The notes under the pieces were generated by a model, which saw only the letters and a program-made list of their open reading frames with translations, was not told the DNA's origin and did no database searches. From contig JBBELK010000518.1 of the NCBI GenBank assembly GCA_037783545.1, positions 682,001 to 746,000 on the forward strand: a stretch of DNA of 64,000 nt, in the 5' to 3' direction. The stretch is from Henricia sp. BOLD:AAB3569 (lineage: Eukaryota > Echinodermata > Asteroidea > Spinulosida > Echinasteridae). The position numbers and the translations under genes were made by a program. Of this stretch, positions 42,458-55,195 are shown piece after piece; within the stretch, counting starts at the first letter, position 1, and each line of letters starts with the position of its first letter.

Positions 42458-43718
42458 TTGAGGCTGGGTCCGTGTACTAGGAAAACTATTTCTTCCGTCG
42501 CTCTTTTCTCCATCGCCCTTTTCTCCATCGCCCTTTTCTCCGTCGCCCGTCGCCCTTTTTTCGGTCGCCCTTTTTTCGGTCGCTCTTTTCTCCGTCGCCC
42601 TTTTCTCCGTCGCCCGCGTCGACCTTTCCTCCGTCGTGCTTCGCCCTTTCTTCGTCATGCGGTTCTTAGACCGTATATTGCAATCCGCCCTGTTCCGCTA
42701 ACAACCGACTTAAATTGTTTCAAATGTGAAATATCTCCTTAAAACATACGGTTAAAAAAGAAAGAAAATATATTCTGACCCAAAATTTTTTTTCACTGTC
42801 AAGCAAACAAAATAATGTCATTTTTGGAAAGCTCGCCAATGTCGTGGAAAGGTTGTACATGCAACTATAAGTTCCAAAGGACTAGCTACCATTCCAAAGG
42901 ACTACATTGCACATTGGTAGTCCGGAGGAGACCTGGCCTCCTGAAATACTGCTCTTACATGTAACTATAAGTCATGGCTTTGCAAAACATGTTTTGCACT
43001 ATTTGTGATTCACGCATCGCTGTGTATCGTTTCTCCATATGTCGCTCGAATAAGACATAAACATAAATAAACCAAAACGCAATATGTACCGAGACATGCA
43101 TTAATGAATCATTTCAAAGAGTGCAGACCAATATTACTGGCGACAGAATTATGGGTGTTTAGATGACTGTCACGACCAGGAGCAACTTTCTGTCTCTTAA
43201 AATCGTCTGAGCGGAACGCCAGACACCGTAATTACATCGAAATAATGTTCTCGGCGATCGAGCAAGCTGGCAGGTAAAGAGACCTACAAAAGGACCTACA
43301 ACCGTTGTTTTTTTAACTGTCACCCCCACATCTGTTAATGGACTATTCCACGCCTTATTTACATATACACAGACGTTAGAAATGATGTTGTACCGTTGGA
43401 CTAATTGTGATTTTGTAGTTATGCAAGTATTTGTAATTATGGTGTTCATTATGGCTGTTTAATTTGTATACTGGTACAAAACAAGTTCTTGTGTTTGTTT
43501 ATTGTGGGCAGATGGCAATAAATCCAGTTCATTTTTATTCAGCCTTTGCATACAGACCATAAACGCTATGTTGTACTTCTGACTAGAGTACCTTTATCGA
43601 ATCTTAATGCAAACTTAAATTCCAAAGGACTAGCTACCATTCCAAAGGACTACATTGCACATTGGTAGTCTGGAGGAGACCTGGCCTCCTGAAATACTGC
43701 TCTTAACTGAGTGGTCAG
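42458..43718 (+). repeat. Short array unit 7 (1261 bp)
   Basis: Short minisatellite (42496-42652) with CTCCATCG variants. The unique change TTTCAAAGAG (43115) for TTTCAATGAG is shared only with 59521. Markers TTTCTCC, ATGTACC, GGACTATT. Confidence 0.9.
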
Positions 43719-45001
43719 TTGAGGCTGGGTCCGTGTACTAGGAAAACTATTTCTTCCGTCGCCCTTTTCTCGGTCGCTCTTTTGCCCGTCGCCCTTTTTT
43801 CGGTCGCCCTTTTTTCGGTCGCCCTTTTCTCCGTCGCATTTTCTTCGTTGCCCTTTTCTCCGTCGACCTTTTCACCGTCGCCCTTTTCACCGTCGCCCGC
43901 GTCGACCTTTCCTCCGTCGTGCTTCGCCCTTTCTTCGTCATGCGGTTCTTAGACCGTATATTGCAATCCGCCCTGTTCCGCTAACAACCGACTTAAATTG
44001 TTTCAAATGTGAAATATCTCCTTAAAACATACGGTTAAAAAAGAAAGAAAATATATTCTGACCCAAAAATTTTTTTCACTGTCAAGCAAACAAAATAATG
44101 TCATTTTTGGAAAGCTCGCCAATGTCGTGGAAAGGTTGTACATGCAACTATAAGTTCCAAAGGACTAGCTACCATTCCAAAGGACTACATTGCACATTGG
44201 TAGTCCGGAGGAGACCTGGCCTCCTGAAATACTGCTCTTACATGTAACTATAAGTCATGGCTTTGCAAAACATGTTTTGCACTATTTGTGATTCACGCAT
44301 CGCTGTGTATCGTTTATCCATATGTCGCTCGAATAAGACATAAACATAAATAAACCAAAACGCAATATATACCGAGACATGCATTAATGAATCATTTCAA
44401 TGAGTGCAGACCAATATTACTGGCGACAGAATTATGGGTGTTTAGATGACTGTCACGACCAGGAGCAACTTTCTGTCTCTTAAAATCGTCTGAGCGGAAC
44501 GCCAGACACCGTAATTACATCGAAATAATGTTCTCGGCGATCGAGCAAGCTGGCAGGTAAAGAGACCTACAAAAGGACCTACAACCGTTTTTTTTTTAAC
44601 TGTCACCCCCACATCTGTTAATGGACTATTCCACGCCTTATTTACATATACACAGACGTTAGAAATGATGTTGTACCGTTGGACTAATTGTGATTTTGTA
44701 GTTATGCAAGTATTTGTAATTATGGTGTTCATTATGGCTGTTTAATTTGTATACTGGTACAAAACAAGTTCTTGTGTTTGTTTATTGTGGGCAGATGGCA
44801 ATAAATCCAGTTCATTTTTATTCAGCCTTTGCATACAGACCATAAACGCTATGTTGTACTTCTGACTAGAGTACCTTTATCGAATCTTAATGCAAACTTA
44901 AATTCCAAAGGACTAGCTACCATTCCAAAGGACTACATTGCACATTGGTAGTCTGGAGGAGACCTGGCCTCCTGAAATACTGCTCTTAACTGAGTGGTCA
45001 G
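43719..45001 (+). repeat. Short array unit 8 (1283 bp)
   Basis: Minisatellite 43757-43935 has TCGCATTTTCTTCGTTGCCC, a variant found again only at 60243. Markers TTTATCC, ATATACC, GGACTATT. Confidence 0.9.
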
Positions 45002-46336
45002 TTGAGGCTGGGTCCGTGTACTAGGAAAACTATTTCTTCCGTCGCCCTTTTCTCGGTCGCTCTTTTGCCCGTCGCCCTTTTCTCCGTCGCCCGTCGCCCT
45101 TTTTTCGGTCGCCCTTTTTTCGGTCGCCCTTTTCTCCGTCGCCCTTTTCTCCGTCGCCCTTTTCTCCGTCGCCCTTTTCTCCGTCGCATTTTCTCCGTTG
45201 CCCTTTTCTCCGTCGACCTTTTCACCGTCGCCCGCGTCGACCTTTCCTCCGTCGTGCTTCGCCCTTTCTTCGTCATGCGGTTCTTAGACCGTATATTGCA
45301 ATCCGCCCTGTTCCGCTAACAACCGACTTAAATTGTTTCAAATGTGAAATATCTCCTTAAAACATACGGTTAAAAAAGAAAGAAAATATATTCTGACCCA
45401 AAAATTTTTTTCACTGTCAAGCAAACAAAATAATGTCATTTTTGGAAAGCTCGCCAATGTCGTGGAAAGGTTGTACATGCAACTATAAGTTCCAAAGGAC
45501 TAGCTACCATTCCAAAGGACTACATTGCACATTGGTAGTCCGGAGGAGACCTGGCCTCCTGAAATACTGCTCTTACATGTAACTATAAGTCATGGCTTTG
45601 CAAAACATGTTTTGCACTATTTGTGATTCACGCATCGCTGTGTATCGTTTATCCATATGTCGCTCGAATAAGACATAAACATAAATAAACCAAAACGCAA
45701 TATATACCGAGACATGCATTAATGAATCATTTCAATGAGTGCAGACCAATATTACTGGCGACAGAATTATGGGTGTTTAGATGACTGTCACGACCAGGAG
45801 CAACTTTCTGTCTCTTAAAATCGTCTGAGCGGAACGCCAGACACCGTAATTACATCGAAATAATGTTCTCGGCGATCGAGCAAGCTGGCAGGTAAAGAGA
45901 CCTACAAAAGGACCTACAACCGTTTTTTTTTTAACTGTCACCCCCACATCTGTTAATGGATTATTCCACGCCTTATTTACATATACACAGACGTTAGAAA
46001 TGATGTTGTACCGTTGGACTAATTGTGATTTTGTAGTTATGCAAGTATTTGTAATTATGGTGTTCATTATGGCTGTTTAATTTGTATACTGGTACAAAAC
46101 AAGTTCTTGTGTTTGTTTATTGTGGGCAGATGGCAATAAATCCAGTTCATTTTTATTCAGCCTTTGCATACAGACCATAAACGCTATGTTGTACTTCTGA
46201 CTAGAGTACCTTTATCGAATCTTAATGCAAACTTAAATTCCAAAGGACTAGCTACCATTCCAAAGGACTACATTGCACATTGGTAGTCTGGAGGAGACCT
46301 GGCCTCCTGAAATACTGCTCTTAACTGAGTGGTCAG
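45002..46336 (+). repeat. Short array unit 9 (1335 bp)
   Basis: Minisatellite 45040-45270, about 230 bp, with TCGCATTTTCTCCGTTGCCC. The counterpart at 61395 is 15 bp shorter. Confidence 0.9.
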
Positions 46337-46942
46337 TTGAGGCTGGGTCCGTGTACTAGGAAAACTATTTCTTCCGTCGCCCTTTTCTCGGTCGCTCTTT
46401 TCTCCGTCGCCCTTTTCTCCGTCGCCCGTCGCCCTTTTTTCGGTCGCTCTTTTCTCCGTCGCCCTTTTCTCCGTCGCCCTTTTCACCGTCGCCCGCGTCG
46501 ACCTTTTCTCCGTCGTGCTTCGCCCGTTCTTCGTCATGCGGTTCTTAGACCGTATATTGCAATCCGCCCTGTTCCGCTAACAACCGACTTAAATTGTTTC
46601 AAATGTGAAATATGTGGATTGGGTTTGCAGTCCCTACTTGACCGCGTGGGTTTTCCCCTGGGGCATTTCTCTGGGGGTTTTCCTCCCACTTCTAAAACTG
46701 CAACTCCTTCTTCGTCATCTCAAGTTGATAATATAGTATAGTTAAAGCCAAAAAAAACCGTATAGTTGATGGCATAAAGGGCCTTAGTTGCCGAAGATGC
46801 CATAAAATATACAACAACAACAACAACACAATGCAAACTTAAATTCCAAAGGACTAGCTACCATTCCAAAGGACTACATTGCACATTGGTAGTCTGGAGG
46901 AGACCTGGCCTCCTGAAATACTGCTCTTAACTGAGTGGTCAG
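46337..46942 (+). repeat. Truncated array unit 10 with SINE fragment (606 bp)
   Basis: Minisatellite 46375-46531. After AAATTGTTTCAAATGTGAAA the unit body is replaced by a SINE 3' segment (46611-46828), and the array resumes at ATGCAAACTTAAATTCCAAA. The 134-codon frame reading from minisatellite into SINE is a chimera, not a gene. Confidence 0.9.
46611..46828 (+). mobile_element. 5'-truncated SINE fragment, copy A
   Basis: TATGTGGATTGGGTTTGCAG to ACAACAACAACAACA, matching 11594-11805 without the tRNA head. Its 5' edge falls at TATGTGG following GAAA. The right side has ACAATGCAAAC of the array. The structure is duplicated at 62989. Confidence 0.9.
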
Positions 46943-47447
46943 TTGAGGGTGGGTCCGTGTACTAGGAAAACTATTTCTTCCGTCGCCCTTTTCTCGGTCG
47001 CCCTTTTGTCCGTCGCCCGTCGCCCTTTTTTCGGTCGCTCTTTTCTCCGTCGCCCTTTTCTCCGTCGCCCTTTTCTCCGTCGCCCTTTTCACCGTCGCCC
47101 GCGTCGACCTTTTCTCCGTCGTGCTTCGCCCTTTCTTCGTCATGCGGTTCTTAGACCGTATATTGCAATCCGCCCTGTTCCGCTAACAACCGACTTAAAT
47201 TGTTTCAAATGTGAAATATCTCCTTAAAACATACGGTTAAAAAAGAAAGAAAATATATTCTGACCAAAAAATCAATGAGTCTGATATATTATGGAGTTTA
47301 TTTTATTGGTCAGTAACGTGCGTATGAACACCTTGTGACATTTTCTCGGAGCAATTTTATGCAAAGTAGGACGCGTGTGCACAATGGGAGACTTTTGAAA
47401 TGTGTGGTTGCAGCAAAGTGCGCATGCTCAATGTGACGTCACCCCCA

Positions 47448-47874
47448 CGCGAACGTTTGCAAACGTTGGCAACGTTGGCGAACTTTTTGAGTGGAAAGAA
47501 TTGTGCGCCACCAACGTCCGCATACGTTGGCCAACGAACTTTTGGATTGTTCGCGATGTTCGCGAGTGATTTCAAAATGGCGTGCGCGACATGAAAGATG
47601 ACAGACGATGGTTTGTAGTTTGGAAAATAACAAATAAATTGGACCTTTCGGGGTTTTCTCCCTTATCGCTGGCGGTACACAATCAATAGCAACGTGTCAC
47701 ATTTCCTTACAAATTTGGTAAGCAGCAGAGAGCCACATTACAATGTCGATACGACTGCTGTGACTGTGGGCGCCGCCATCTTGACAATGTATTTTGGCAA
47801 ACGATCCATTCCACATTGACCAAACGTTGGCGCCATCGTTAACAAACCGTTCGCGTGTTTGGAACGCAGCCCTG
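47448..47874. mobile_element. CAGGG MITE, left end deleted (copy 4)
   Basis: Same left deletion as 32198. It retains the unmutated right end (GTTTGGAACGCAGCCCTG), so it is not a direct descendant of the 32198 copy in its present state. Confidence 0.8.
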
Positions 47875-48078
47875 TTAATGGACTATTCCACGCCTTATTT
47901 ACATATACACAGACATTAGAAACAATGTTGTACCGTTGGACTAATTGTTTATTTTGTAGTTATGCAAGTATTTGTAATTATGGTGTTAATTATGGCTGTT
48001 TAATTTGTATACTGGTACCATAATAGCACGGTAGTCGGGGACCTAGTTTCTGTCACACGAGGGCGCCCTTGTTTCAAT

Positions 48079-48264
48079 TCAATATATCTTTTCGAGGTTT
48101 TCCGCGCAAAATGCATGTCAAAGGTCAGGTGTACCAAAAGAGTGGTTCCCGATCCTATCGGTTATTGCGAAACGCCATCTAGCGAAAGTACAGGATCGGG
48201 AACCTATCTATGGAGTTGGTACACCTGACCCTTGACATGCATTGCGCGCGGAAAACCCCGAAAA
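48079..48264. repeat. GGTTCCCG palindrome, copy 5
   Basis: Same arms as 32831, with CGCGCAAAATGCATG on the left and CATTGCGCGCGG on the right. Confidence 0.75.
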
Positions 48265-49387
48265 AGGTCTATTATAATATCGTTTTCTTATAAAATATAT
48301 CATCTTGGGCGGAATCATTGCATGGGTCAGTTGGAACTATACTTTTATCTTCCATTTGAGTAAGGTATTTCATGTTAAATGGTTTAATACAATTTTGGGA
48401 TATTGATAACCCTGGACTTAATTACGAAGAAACAGTGCAGTGTTGATTTTGGTCATTTTTTCCAGTGTCAAGCAAACAAAATAATGTGATTTTTTGAAAG
48501 CTCGCCAATGTCGTGGAAAGGTTGTACATGCAACTATAAGTTCCAAAGGACTAGCTACCATTCCAAAGGACTACATTGCACATTGGTAGTCCGGAGGAGA
48601 CCTGGCCTCCTGAAATACTGCTCTTACATGTAACTATAAGTCATGGCTTTGCAAAACATGTTTTGCACTATTTGTGATTCACGCAGCGCTGTGTATCGTT
48701 TATCCATATGTCGCTCGAATAAGACATAAACATAAATAAACCAAAACGCAATATATACCGAGACATGCATTAATGAATCATTTCAATGAGTGCAGACCAA
48801 TATTACTGGCGACAGAATTATGGGTGTTTAGATGACTGTCACGACCAGGAGCAACTTTCTGTCTCTTAAAATCGTCTGAGCGGAACGCCAGACACCGTAA
48901 TTACATCGAAATAATGTTCTCGGCGATCGAGCAAGCTGGCAGGTAAAGAGACCTACAAAAGGACCTACAACCGTTTTTTTTTTAACTGTCACCCCCACAT
49001 CTGTTAATGGATTATTCCACGCCTTATTTACATATACACAGACGTTAGAAATGATGTTGTACCGTTGGACTAATTGTGATTTTGTAGTTATGCAAGTATT
49101 TGTAATTATGGTGTTCATTATGGCTGTTTAATTTGTATACTGGTACAAAACAAGTTCTTGTGTTTGTTTATTGTGGGCAGATGGCAATAAATCCAGTTCA
49201 TTTTTATTCAGCCTTTGCATACAGACCATAAACGCTATGTTGTACTTCTGACTAGAGTACCTTTATCGAATCTTAATGCAAACTTAAATTCCAAAGGACT
49301 AGCTACCATTCCAAAGGACTACATTGCACATTGGTAGTCTGGAGGAGACCTGGCCTCCTGAAATACTGCTCTTAACTGAGTGGTCAG

Positions 49388-50705
49388 TTGAGGCTGGGTC
49401 CGTGTACTAGGAAAACTATTTCTTCCGTCGCTCTTTTCTCGGTCGCTCTTTTCTCCGTCGCCCTTTTCTCCGTCGCCCGTCGCCCTTTTTTCGGTCGCCC
49501 TTTTTTCGGTCGCTCTTTTCTCCGTCGCCCTTTTCTCCGTCGCCTTTTCTCCGTCGCCTTTTCTCCGTCGCCTTTTCTCCGTCGCCCTTTTCTCCGTCGC
49601 CCGCGTCGACCTTTCCTCCGTCGTGCTTCGCCCTTTCTTCGTCATGCGGTTCTTAGACCGTATATTGCAATCCGCCCTGTTCCGCTAACAACCGACTTAA
49701 ATTGTTTCAAATGTGAAATATCTCCTTAAAACATACGGTTAAAAAAGAAAGAAAATATATTCTGACCCAAAATTTTGTTTCACTGTCAAGCAAACAAAAT
49801 AATGTGATTTTTGGAAAGCTCGCCAATGTCGTGGAAAGGTTGTACATGCAACTATAAGTTCCAAAGGACTAGCTACCATTCCAAAGGACTACATTGCACA
49901 TTGGTAGTCCGGAGGAGACCTGGCCTCCTGAAATACTGCTCTTACATGTAACTATAAGTCATGGCTTTGCAAAACATGTTTTGCACTATTTGTGATTCAC
50001 GCATCGCTGTGTATCGTTTCTCCATATGTCGCTCGAATAAGACATAAACATAAATAAACCAAAACGCAATATGTACCGAGACATGCATTAATGAATCATT
50101 TCAATGAGTGCAGACCAATATTACTGGCGACAGAATTATGGGTGTTTAGATGACTGTCACGACCAGGAGCAACTTTCTGTCTCTTAAAATCGTCTGAGCG
50201 GAACGCCAGACACCGTAATTACATCGAAATAATGTTCTCGGCGATCGAGCAAGCTGGCAGGTAAAGAGACCTACAAAAGGACCTACAACCGTTGTTTTTT
50301 TAACTGTCACCCCCACATCTGTTAATGGACTATTCCACGCCTTATTTACATATACACAGACGTTAGAAATGATGTTGTACCGTTGGACTAATTGTGATTT
50401 TGTAGTTATGCAAGTATTTGTAATTATGGTGTTCATTATGGCTGTTTAATTTGTATACTGGTACAAAACAAGTTCTTGTGTTTGTTTATTGTGGGCAGAT
50501 GGCAATAAATCCAGTTCATTTTTATTCAGCCTTTGCATACAGACCATAAACGCTATGTTGTACTTCTGACTAGAGTACCTTTATCGAATCTTAATGCAAA
50601 CTTAAATTCCAAAGGACTAGCTACCATTCCAAAGGACTACATTGCACATTGGTAGTCTGGAGGAGACCTGGCCTCCTGAAATACTGCTCTTAACTGAGTG
50701 GTCAG
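49388..50705 (+). repeat. Short array unit 11 (1318 bp)
   Basis: Minisatellite 49426-49639 includes three TCGCCTTTTCTCCG 14-bp-class units. Body markers TTTCTCC, ATGTACC, GGACTATT. Confidence 0.9.
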
Positions 50706-52042
50706 TTGAGGCTGGGTCCGTGTACTAGGAAAACTATTTCTTCCGTCGCCCTTTTCTCGGTCGCTCTTTTCTCCATCGCCCTTTTCTCCGTCGCCCGTCG
50801 CCCTTTTTTCGGTCGCCCTTTTTTCGGTCGCTCTTTTCTCCGTCGCTCTTTTCTCCGTCGCTCTTTTCTCCGTCGCCCTTTTCTCCGTCGCCCTTTTCTC
50901 CGTCGCCCTTTTCACCGTCGCCCTTTTCACCGTCGCCCGCGTCGACCTTTCCTCCGTCGTGCTTCGCCCTTTCTTCGTCATGCGGTTCTTAGACCGTATA
51001 TTGCAATCCGCCCTGTTCCGCTAACAACCGACTTAAATTGTTTCAAATGTGAAATATCTCCTTAAAACATACGGTTAAAAAAGAAAGAAAATATATTCTG
51101 ACCAACAAATTTTTTTCACTGTCAAGCAAACAAAATAATGTCATTTTTGGAAAGCTCGCCAATGTCGTGGAAAGGTTGTACATGCAACTATAAGTTCCAA
51201 AGGACTAGCTACCATTCCAAAGGACTACATTGCACATTGGTAGTCCGGAGGAGACCTGGCCTCCTGAAATACTGCTCTTACATGTAACTATAAGTCATGG
51301 CTTTGCAAAACATGTTTTGCACTATTTGTGATTCACGCATCGCTGTGTATCGTTTCTCCATATGTCGCTCGAATAAGACATAAACATAAATAAACCAAAA
51401 CGCAATATGTACCGAGACATGCATTAATGAATCATTTCAATGAGTGCAGACCAATATTACTGGCGACAGAATTATGGGTGTTTAGATGACTGTCACGACT
51501 AGGAGCAACTTTCTGTCTCTTAAAATCGTCTGAGCGGAACGCCAGACACCGTGATTACATCGAAATAATGTTCTCGGCGATCGAGCAAGCTGGCAGGTAA
51601 AGAGACCTACAAAAGGACCTACAACCGTTGTTTTTTTAAACTGTCACCCCCACATCTGTTAATGGACTATTCCACGCCTTATTTACATATACACAGACGT
51701 TAGAAATGATGTTGTACCGTTGGACTAATTGTGATTTTGTAGTTATGCAAGTATTTGTAATTATGGTGTTCATTATGGCTGTTTAATTTGTATACTGGTA
51801 CCAAACAAGTTCTTGTGTTTGTTTATTGTGGGCAGATGGCAATAAATCCAGTTCATTTTTATTCAGCCTTTGCATACAGACCATAAACGCTATGTTGTAC
51901 TTCTGACTAGAGTACCTTTATCGAATCTTAATGCAAACTTAAATTCCAAAGGACTAGCTACCATTCCAAAGGACTACATTGCACATTGGTAGTCTGGAGG
52001 AGACCTGGTCTCCTGAAATACTGCTCTTAACTGAGTGGTCAG
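50706..52042 (+). repeat. Short array unit 12 (1337 bp)
   Basis: Minisatellite 50744-50975 with three CTCTTTTCTCCGTCG units and CTCCATCG. The body has unique changes (CACCGTGATTACATC near 51550, GGTACCAAACAAG near 51797). Confidence 0.9.
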
Positions 52043-52183
52043 TTGAGGCTGGGTCCGTGTACTAGGAAAACTATTTCTTCCGTCGCCCTTTTCTCGGTCG
52101 CTCTTTTGCCCGTCGCCCTTTTCTCCGTCGCCCGTCGCCCTTTTTTCGGTCGCCCTTTTTTCGGTCGCCCTTTTCTCCGTCGC
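52043..52183 (+). repeat. Left half of a split minisatellite unit
   Basis: Anchor at 52043, minisatellite from 52081, interrupted at 52183 after CGTCGC/CCC by the CCAGTT element. The right half resumes at 55681. Confidence 0.9.
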
Positions 52184-53615
52184 CCCAGGTGAAAATTCCA
52201 GTTGAAACCAGTTAAACTTTCAACTGGTTTCAACTGGGATTAATTGGTACCTGTTGAACGCAACTGGAATCAACTGGGGGCCAACTGGAGCCAGTTAGAA
52301 CAACTTTAGAAATCCTGTTAAAACTGGTAATTTTAGCGAGACCAACTGGGACCAGTTATAACCAGTTGAAGAAACCAGTTACCAACTGGTAACATTTTGC
52401 GAGATCAACAGAAACCAGTTGATGAAACCAGTTATCAACTGGTAATTTTCCGACAAGTTGAAATCGATCAAAACCAGTTACATCAACTGTCTGATTTCGC
52501 ATGAGTGTACGCGTTTCAGCACGGGACTATTAAACAAGTTGCACAATTTGCGCTTTTTGGTCACCTTTGTCAGGACGGCCCGGGCCAGTTGGGGCCAGTT
52601 GAAACCAGTTTCCACCCGGGCAATTCTGTGAATGGGCCAGCTGAAACCAGCCGATACAACCAGTTACCAACTGATCACTTTTTTTCCGGCACAGAGCCAG
52701 TTTATAATAAACCCAGTTGCATCTGTGACAGCACAGGGCCAGTGAAACCGGTTGCAGACACCAGTTACCAACTGGTCACTGTGCCAGTTGGAACCATGCA
52801 GTTTTAGAAACAAGTTACCAATTCACTATTGACAGCACCGGGCCAATTGAAACCAGTTGCAGAAACCAGTTATCAACTGGTCCCTTAAATTTTGTCAGCA
52901 CAGGGCCAGTTGAAACCAGTTGCAGGAACTAGTTACCAACTGGTTTCTATATTGAAAGTTCGGGGCCGAAACCAGTTGCAGTAACTAGTTACCAACTGGT
53001 CCTTATTGACAGTATGGGGCCGAAACCAGTTGCAGAAACCAGTTACTAACTGGTTACAGGGCCAGTTGGAACCTAGTTGCAGAAACCAGTTACCAGAGAC
53101 CAGTTGATAACTGGTTTCTAATTCTGCAACCTGTTCAAAAACAGTTTGAAACCAGTTCTACCCAGTTGGAAAACAGTTTAAAACCAGTTCAGGACCAGTT
53201 CTACCCAGTTGGAAAAGAGTTTAAAACCAGTTCAGAACCAGTTGTTCCCAGTTGGAAAACAGTTTAAAACCAGTTCAACCCAGTTGGAAAACAGTTTAAA
53301 ACCAGTTCAAAACCAGTTCAACCCAGTTGGAAAACAGTTTAAAACCAGTTCATGACCAGTTCTACCCACAGTTGGAAAACAGTTTAAAACCAGTTCTATA
53401 CCCAGTTGGAAAACGGTTTAAAACCAGTTCAGGACCAGTTCTACCCAGTTGGAAAACAGTTTAAAACCACTTAAGGACCAGTTCAATCCAGTTGGAAAAC
53501 AGTTTAAAACCAGTTAAGGACCAGTTCTACCCAGTAGGAAAACAGTTTAAAACCAGTTCAGGACCAGTTCTACCCAGTAGGAAAACAGTTTAAAACCAGT
53601 TCAGGACCAGTTCTA

Positions 53616-53696
53616 CCCAGTAGGAAAACAGTTTAAAACCAGTTCAGGACCAGTTGAACTGGTCCTGAACTGGTTTTAAACTGTTTTCCAACTGGG
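53616..53696. repeat. Near-perfect palindrome at an orientation switch
   Basis: 33-bp perfect arms (53623-53655 and 53657-53689) around a single G at 53656, extending to about 40 bp with one mismatch. The minisatellite flips from CCAGTT to AACTGG orientation exactly here and flips back at about 54009. Confidence 0.85.
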
Positions 53697-54741
53697 TTGA
53701 ACTGGTCCTGCACTGGTTTTAAACTGTTTTCCTACTGGGTATACACTGGTCCTTAACTGGTTTTAAACTGTTTTCCAACTGGGTATAGAACTGGTTTTAA
53801 ACTGTTTTCCAACTGTGGGTAGAACTGGTCATGAACTGGTTTTAAACTGTTTTCCAACTGGGTTGAACTGGTTTTAAACCGTTTTCCAAATGGATTGAAA
53901 TGGTCCTTAACTGGTTTTAAACTGTTTTCCAACTGGGTTGAACTGGTTTTAAACCGTTTTCCAACTGGGTACAACTGCATGGTCCTGAACTGGTTTTAAA
54001 CTGTTTTCCAGAACCAGTTCTACCCAGTTGGAAAACAGTCTAAAACCAGTTAAGGACCAGTTCAATCCAGTTGGAAAACAGTTTAAAACCAGTTCAGGAC
54101 AAGTTCTACCCAGTTGGAAAACACAGTTTAAAACCAGTTAAGGACCATTTCAATTCAGTTGGAAAACGGTTTAAAACCAGTTAAGGACCAGTTCAATCCA
54201 GTTGGAAAACAGTTTAAAACCAGTTAAGGACCAGTTCTACCTAGTAGGAAAACAGTTTAAATCCAGTGCAGGACCAGTTCAACACAGTTTAAAACCAGTT
54301 CAGGACCAGTTGTACCCAGTTGGAAAACGGTTTAAAACCAGTTCAACCCAGTTGTAAAACAGTTTAAAACCACTTCTTGACCAGTTCTACCCAGTTGGAA
54401 AACAGTTTAAAACCAGTTCTACCCAGTTGGAAAACAGTTTAAAACCAGTTCTACCCAGTTGGAAAACAGTCTAAAACCAGTTAAGGACCAGTTCAATCCA
54501 GTTGGAAAACAGTTTAAAACCAGTTCAGGACCAGTTGTTCCCAGTTGGAAAACGGTTTAAAAGCAGTTCAACCCAGTTGGAAAACAGTTTAAAACCAGTT
54601 CATGACCAGTTCTACCCACAGTTGGAAAACAGTTTAAAACCAGTTCTATACCCAGTTGGAAAACAGTTTAAAACCAGTTCTATACCCAGTTGGAAAACAG
54701 TTTAAAACCAGTTCAGGACCAGTTCTGTCCAGTTAGAAAAC

Positions 54742-55195
54742 AGTTTTAAAAATGCAATGTATTGTGGGATTCATGTAACTGAACAGATTTACCGTGTACA
54801 AAAAGTAATTTGCTTCAGTTTTGGCAGTTTTTTTGATTTTTTTGTAAATGGGTTGTTACTTGATAATAGGCAAATTGGCAATTGTCGGGAATGAACAAAC
54901 TCAAAGTGGCGAGAGATTAAAATTAAATTTGGTATTCGATTAGTAGGTGTGTGCCAACCATGGGTTACAGGGTGCAGGTTTTTGTGGAGCATAAATAGAA
55001 GTCGCGCATAAAGATAATGTATGAGTATAGTGTATAAGTATAGTGTATGAGTAGTGTATGAGTAGTGTATGAGTAGTGTATGCATGAATAATGTATAAGT
55101 AATGTATGAATATGTATAAGTAATGTATACGACCTAAATAAGACGTCTTTTTTCCAATTGTTTTTTTTTCTCCAATTGGTTCCAATTGAGGAGTG
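54742..55195. other. Non-repetitive core of the CCAGTT element, with a GTATGAGTA microsatellite
   Basis: The only stretch inside the element free of CCAGTT. It starts AAAAATGCAATGTATTGTGG and contains a degenerate GTGTATGAGTA/GTGTATAAGTA tandem (about 55017-55130). Frames of up to 98 codons on the minus strand read the tandem (THTLLIHYSYT-like) and are not credible proteins. Confidence 0.7.

Larger units (their letters stand above)
46943..49387 (+). repeat. Long-form array unit (2445 bp)
   Basis: Anchor variant GAGGGTGGGTCCG. Minisatellite 46981-47137, left-truncated CAGGG MITE, GGTTCCCG palindrome (about 48079-48264), then the usual short-unit body. The left portion reappears from 63321 to the window end. 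Confidence 0.85.

Noticed and set aside
46337-46741. 134-codon frame with a non-repetitive C-terminus
   Set aside because: The frame runs from minisatellite into an antique SINE fragment; it is a chimera of two repeats.
34205-52183. CRISPR-like array of regularly spaced repeats
   Set aside because: Units are 1.3 kb or 15 bp, with no conserved 25-40 bp repeat and unique spacers, no cas genes, and a eukaryotic context.
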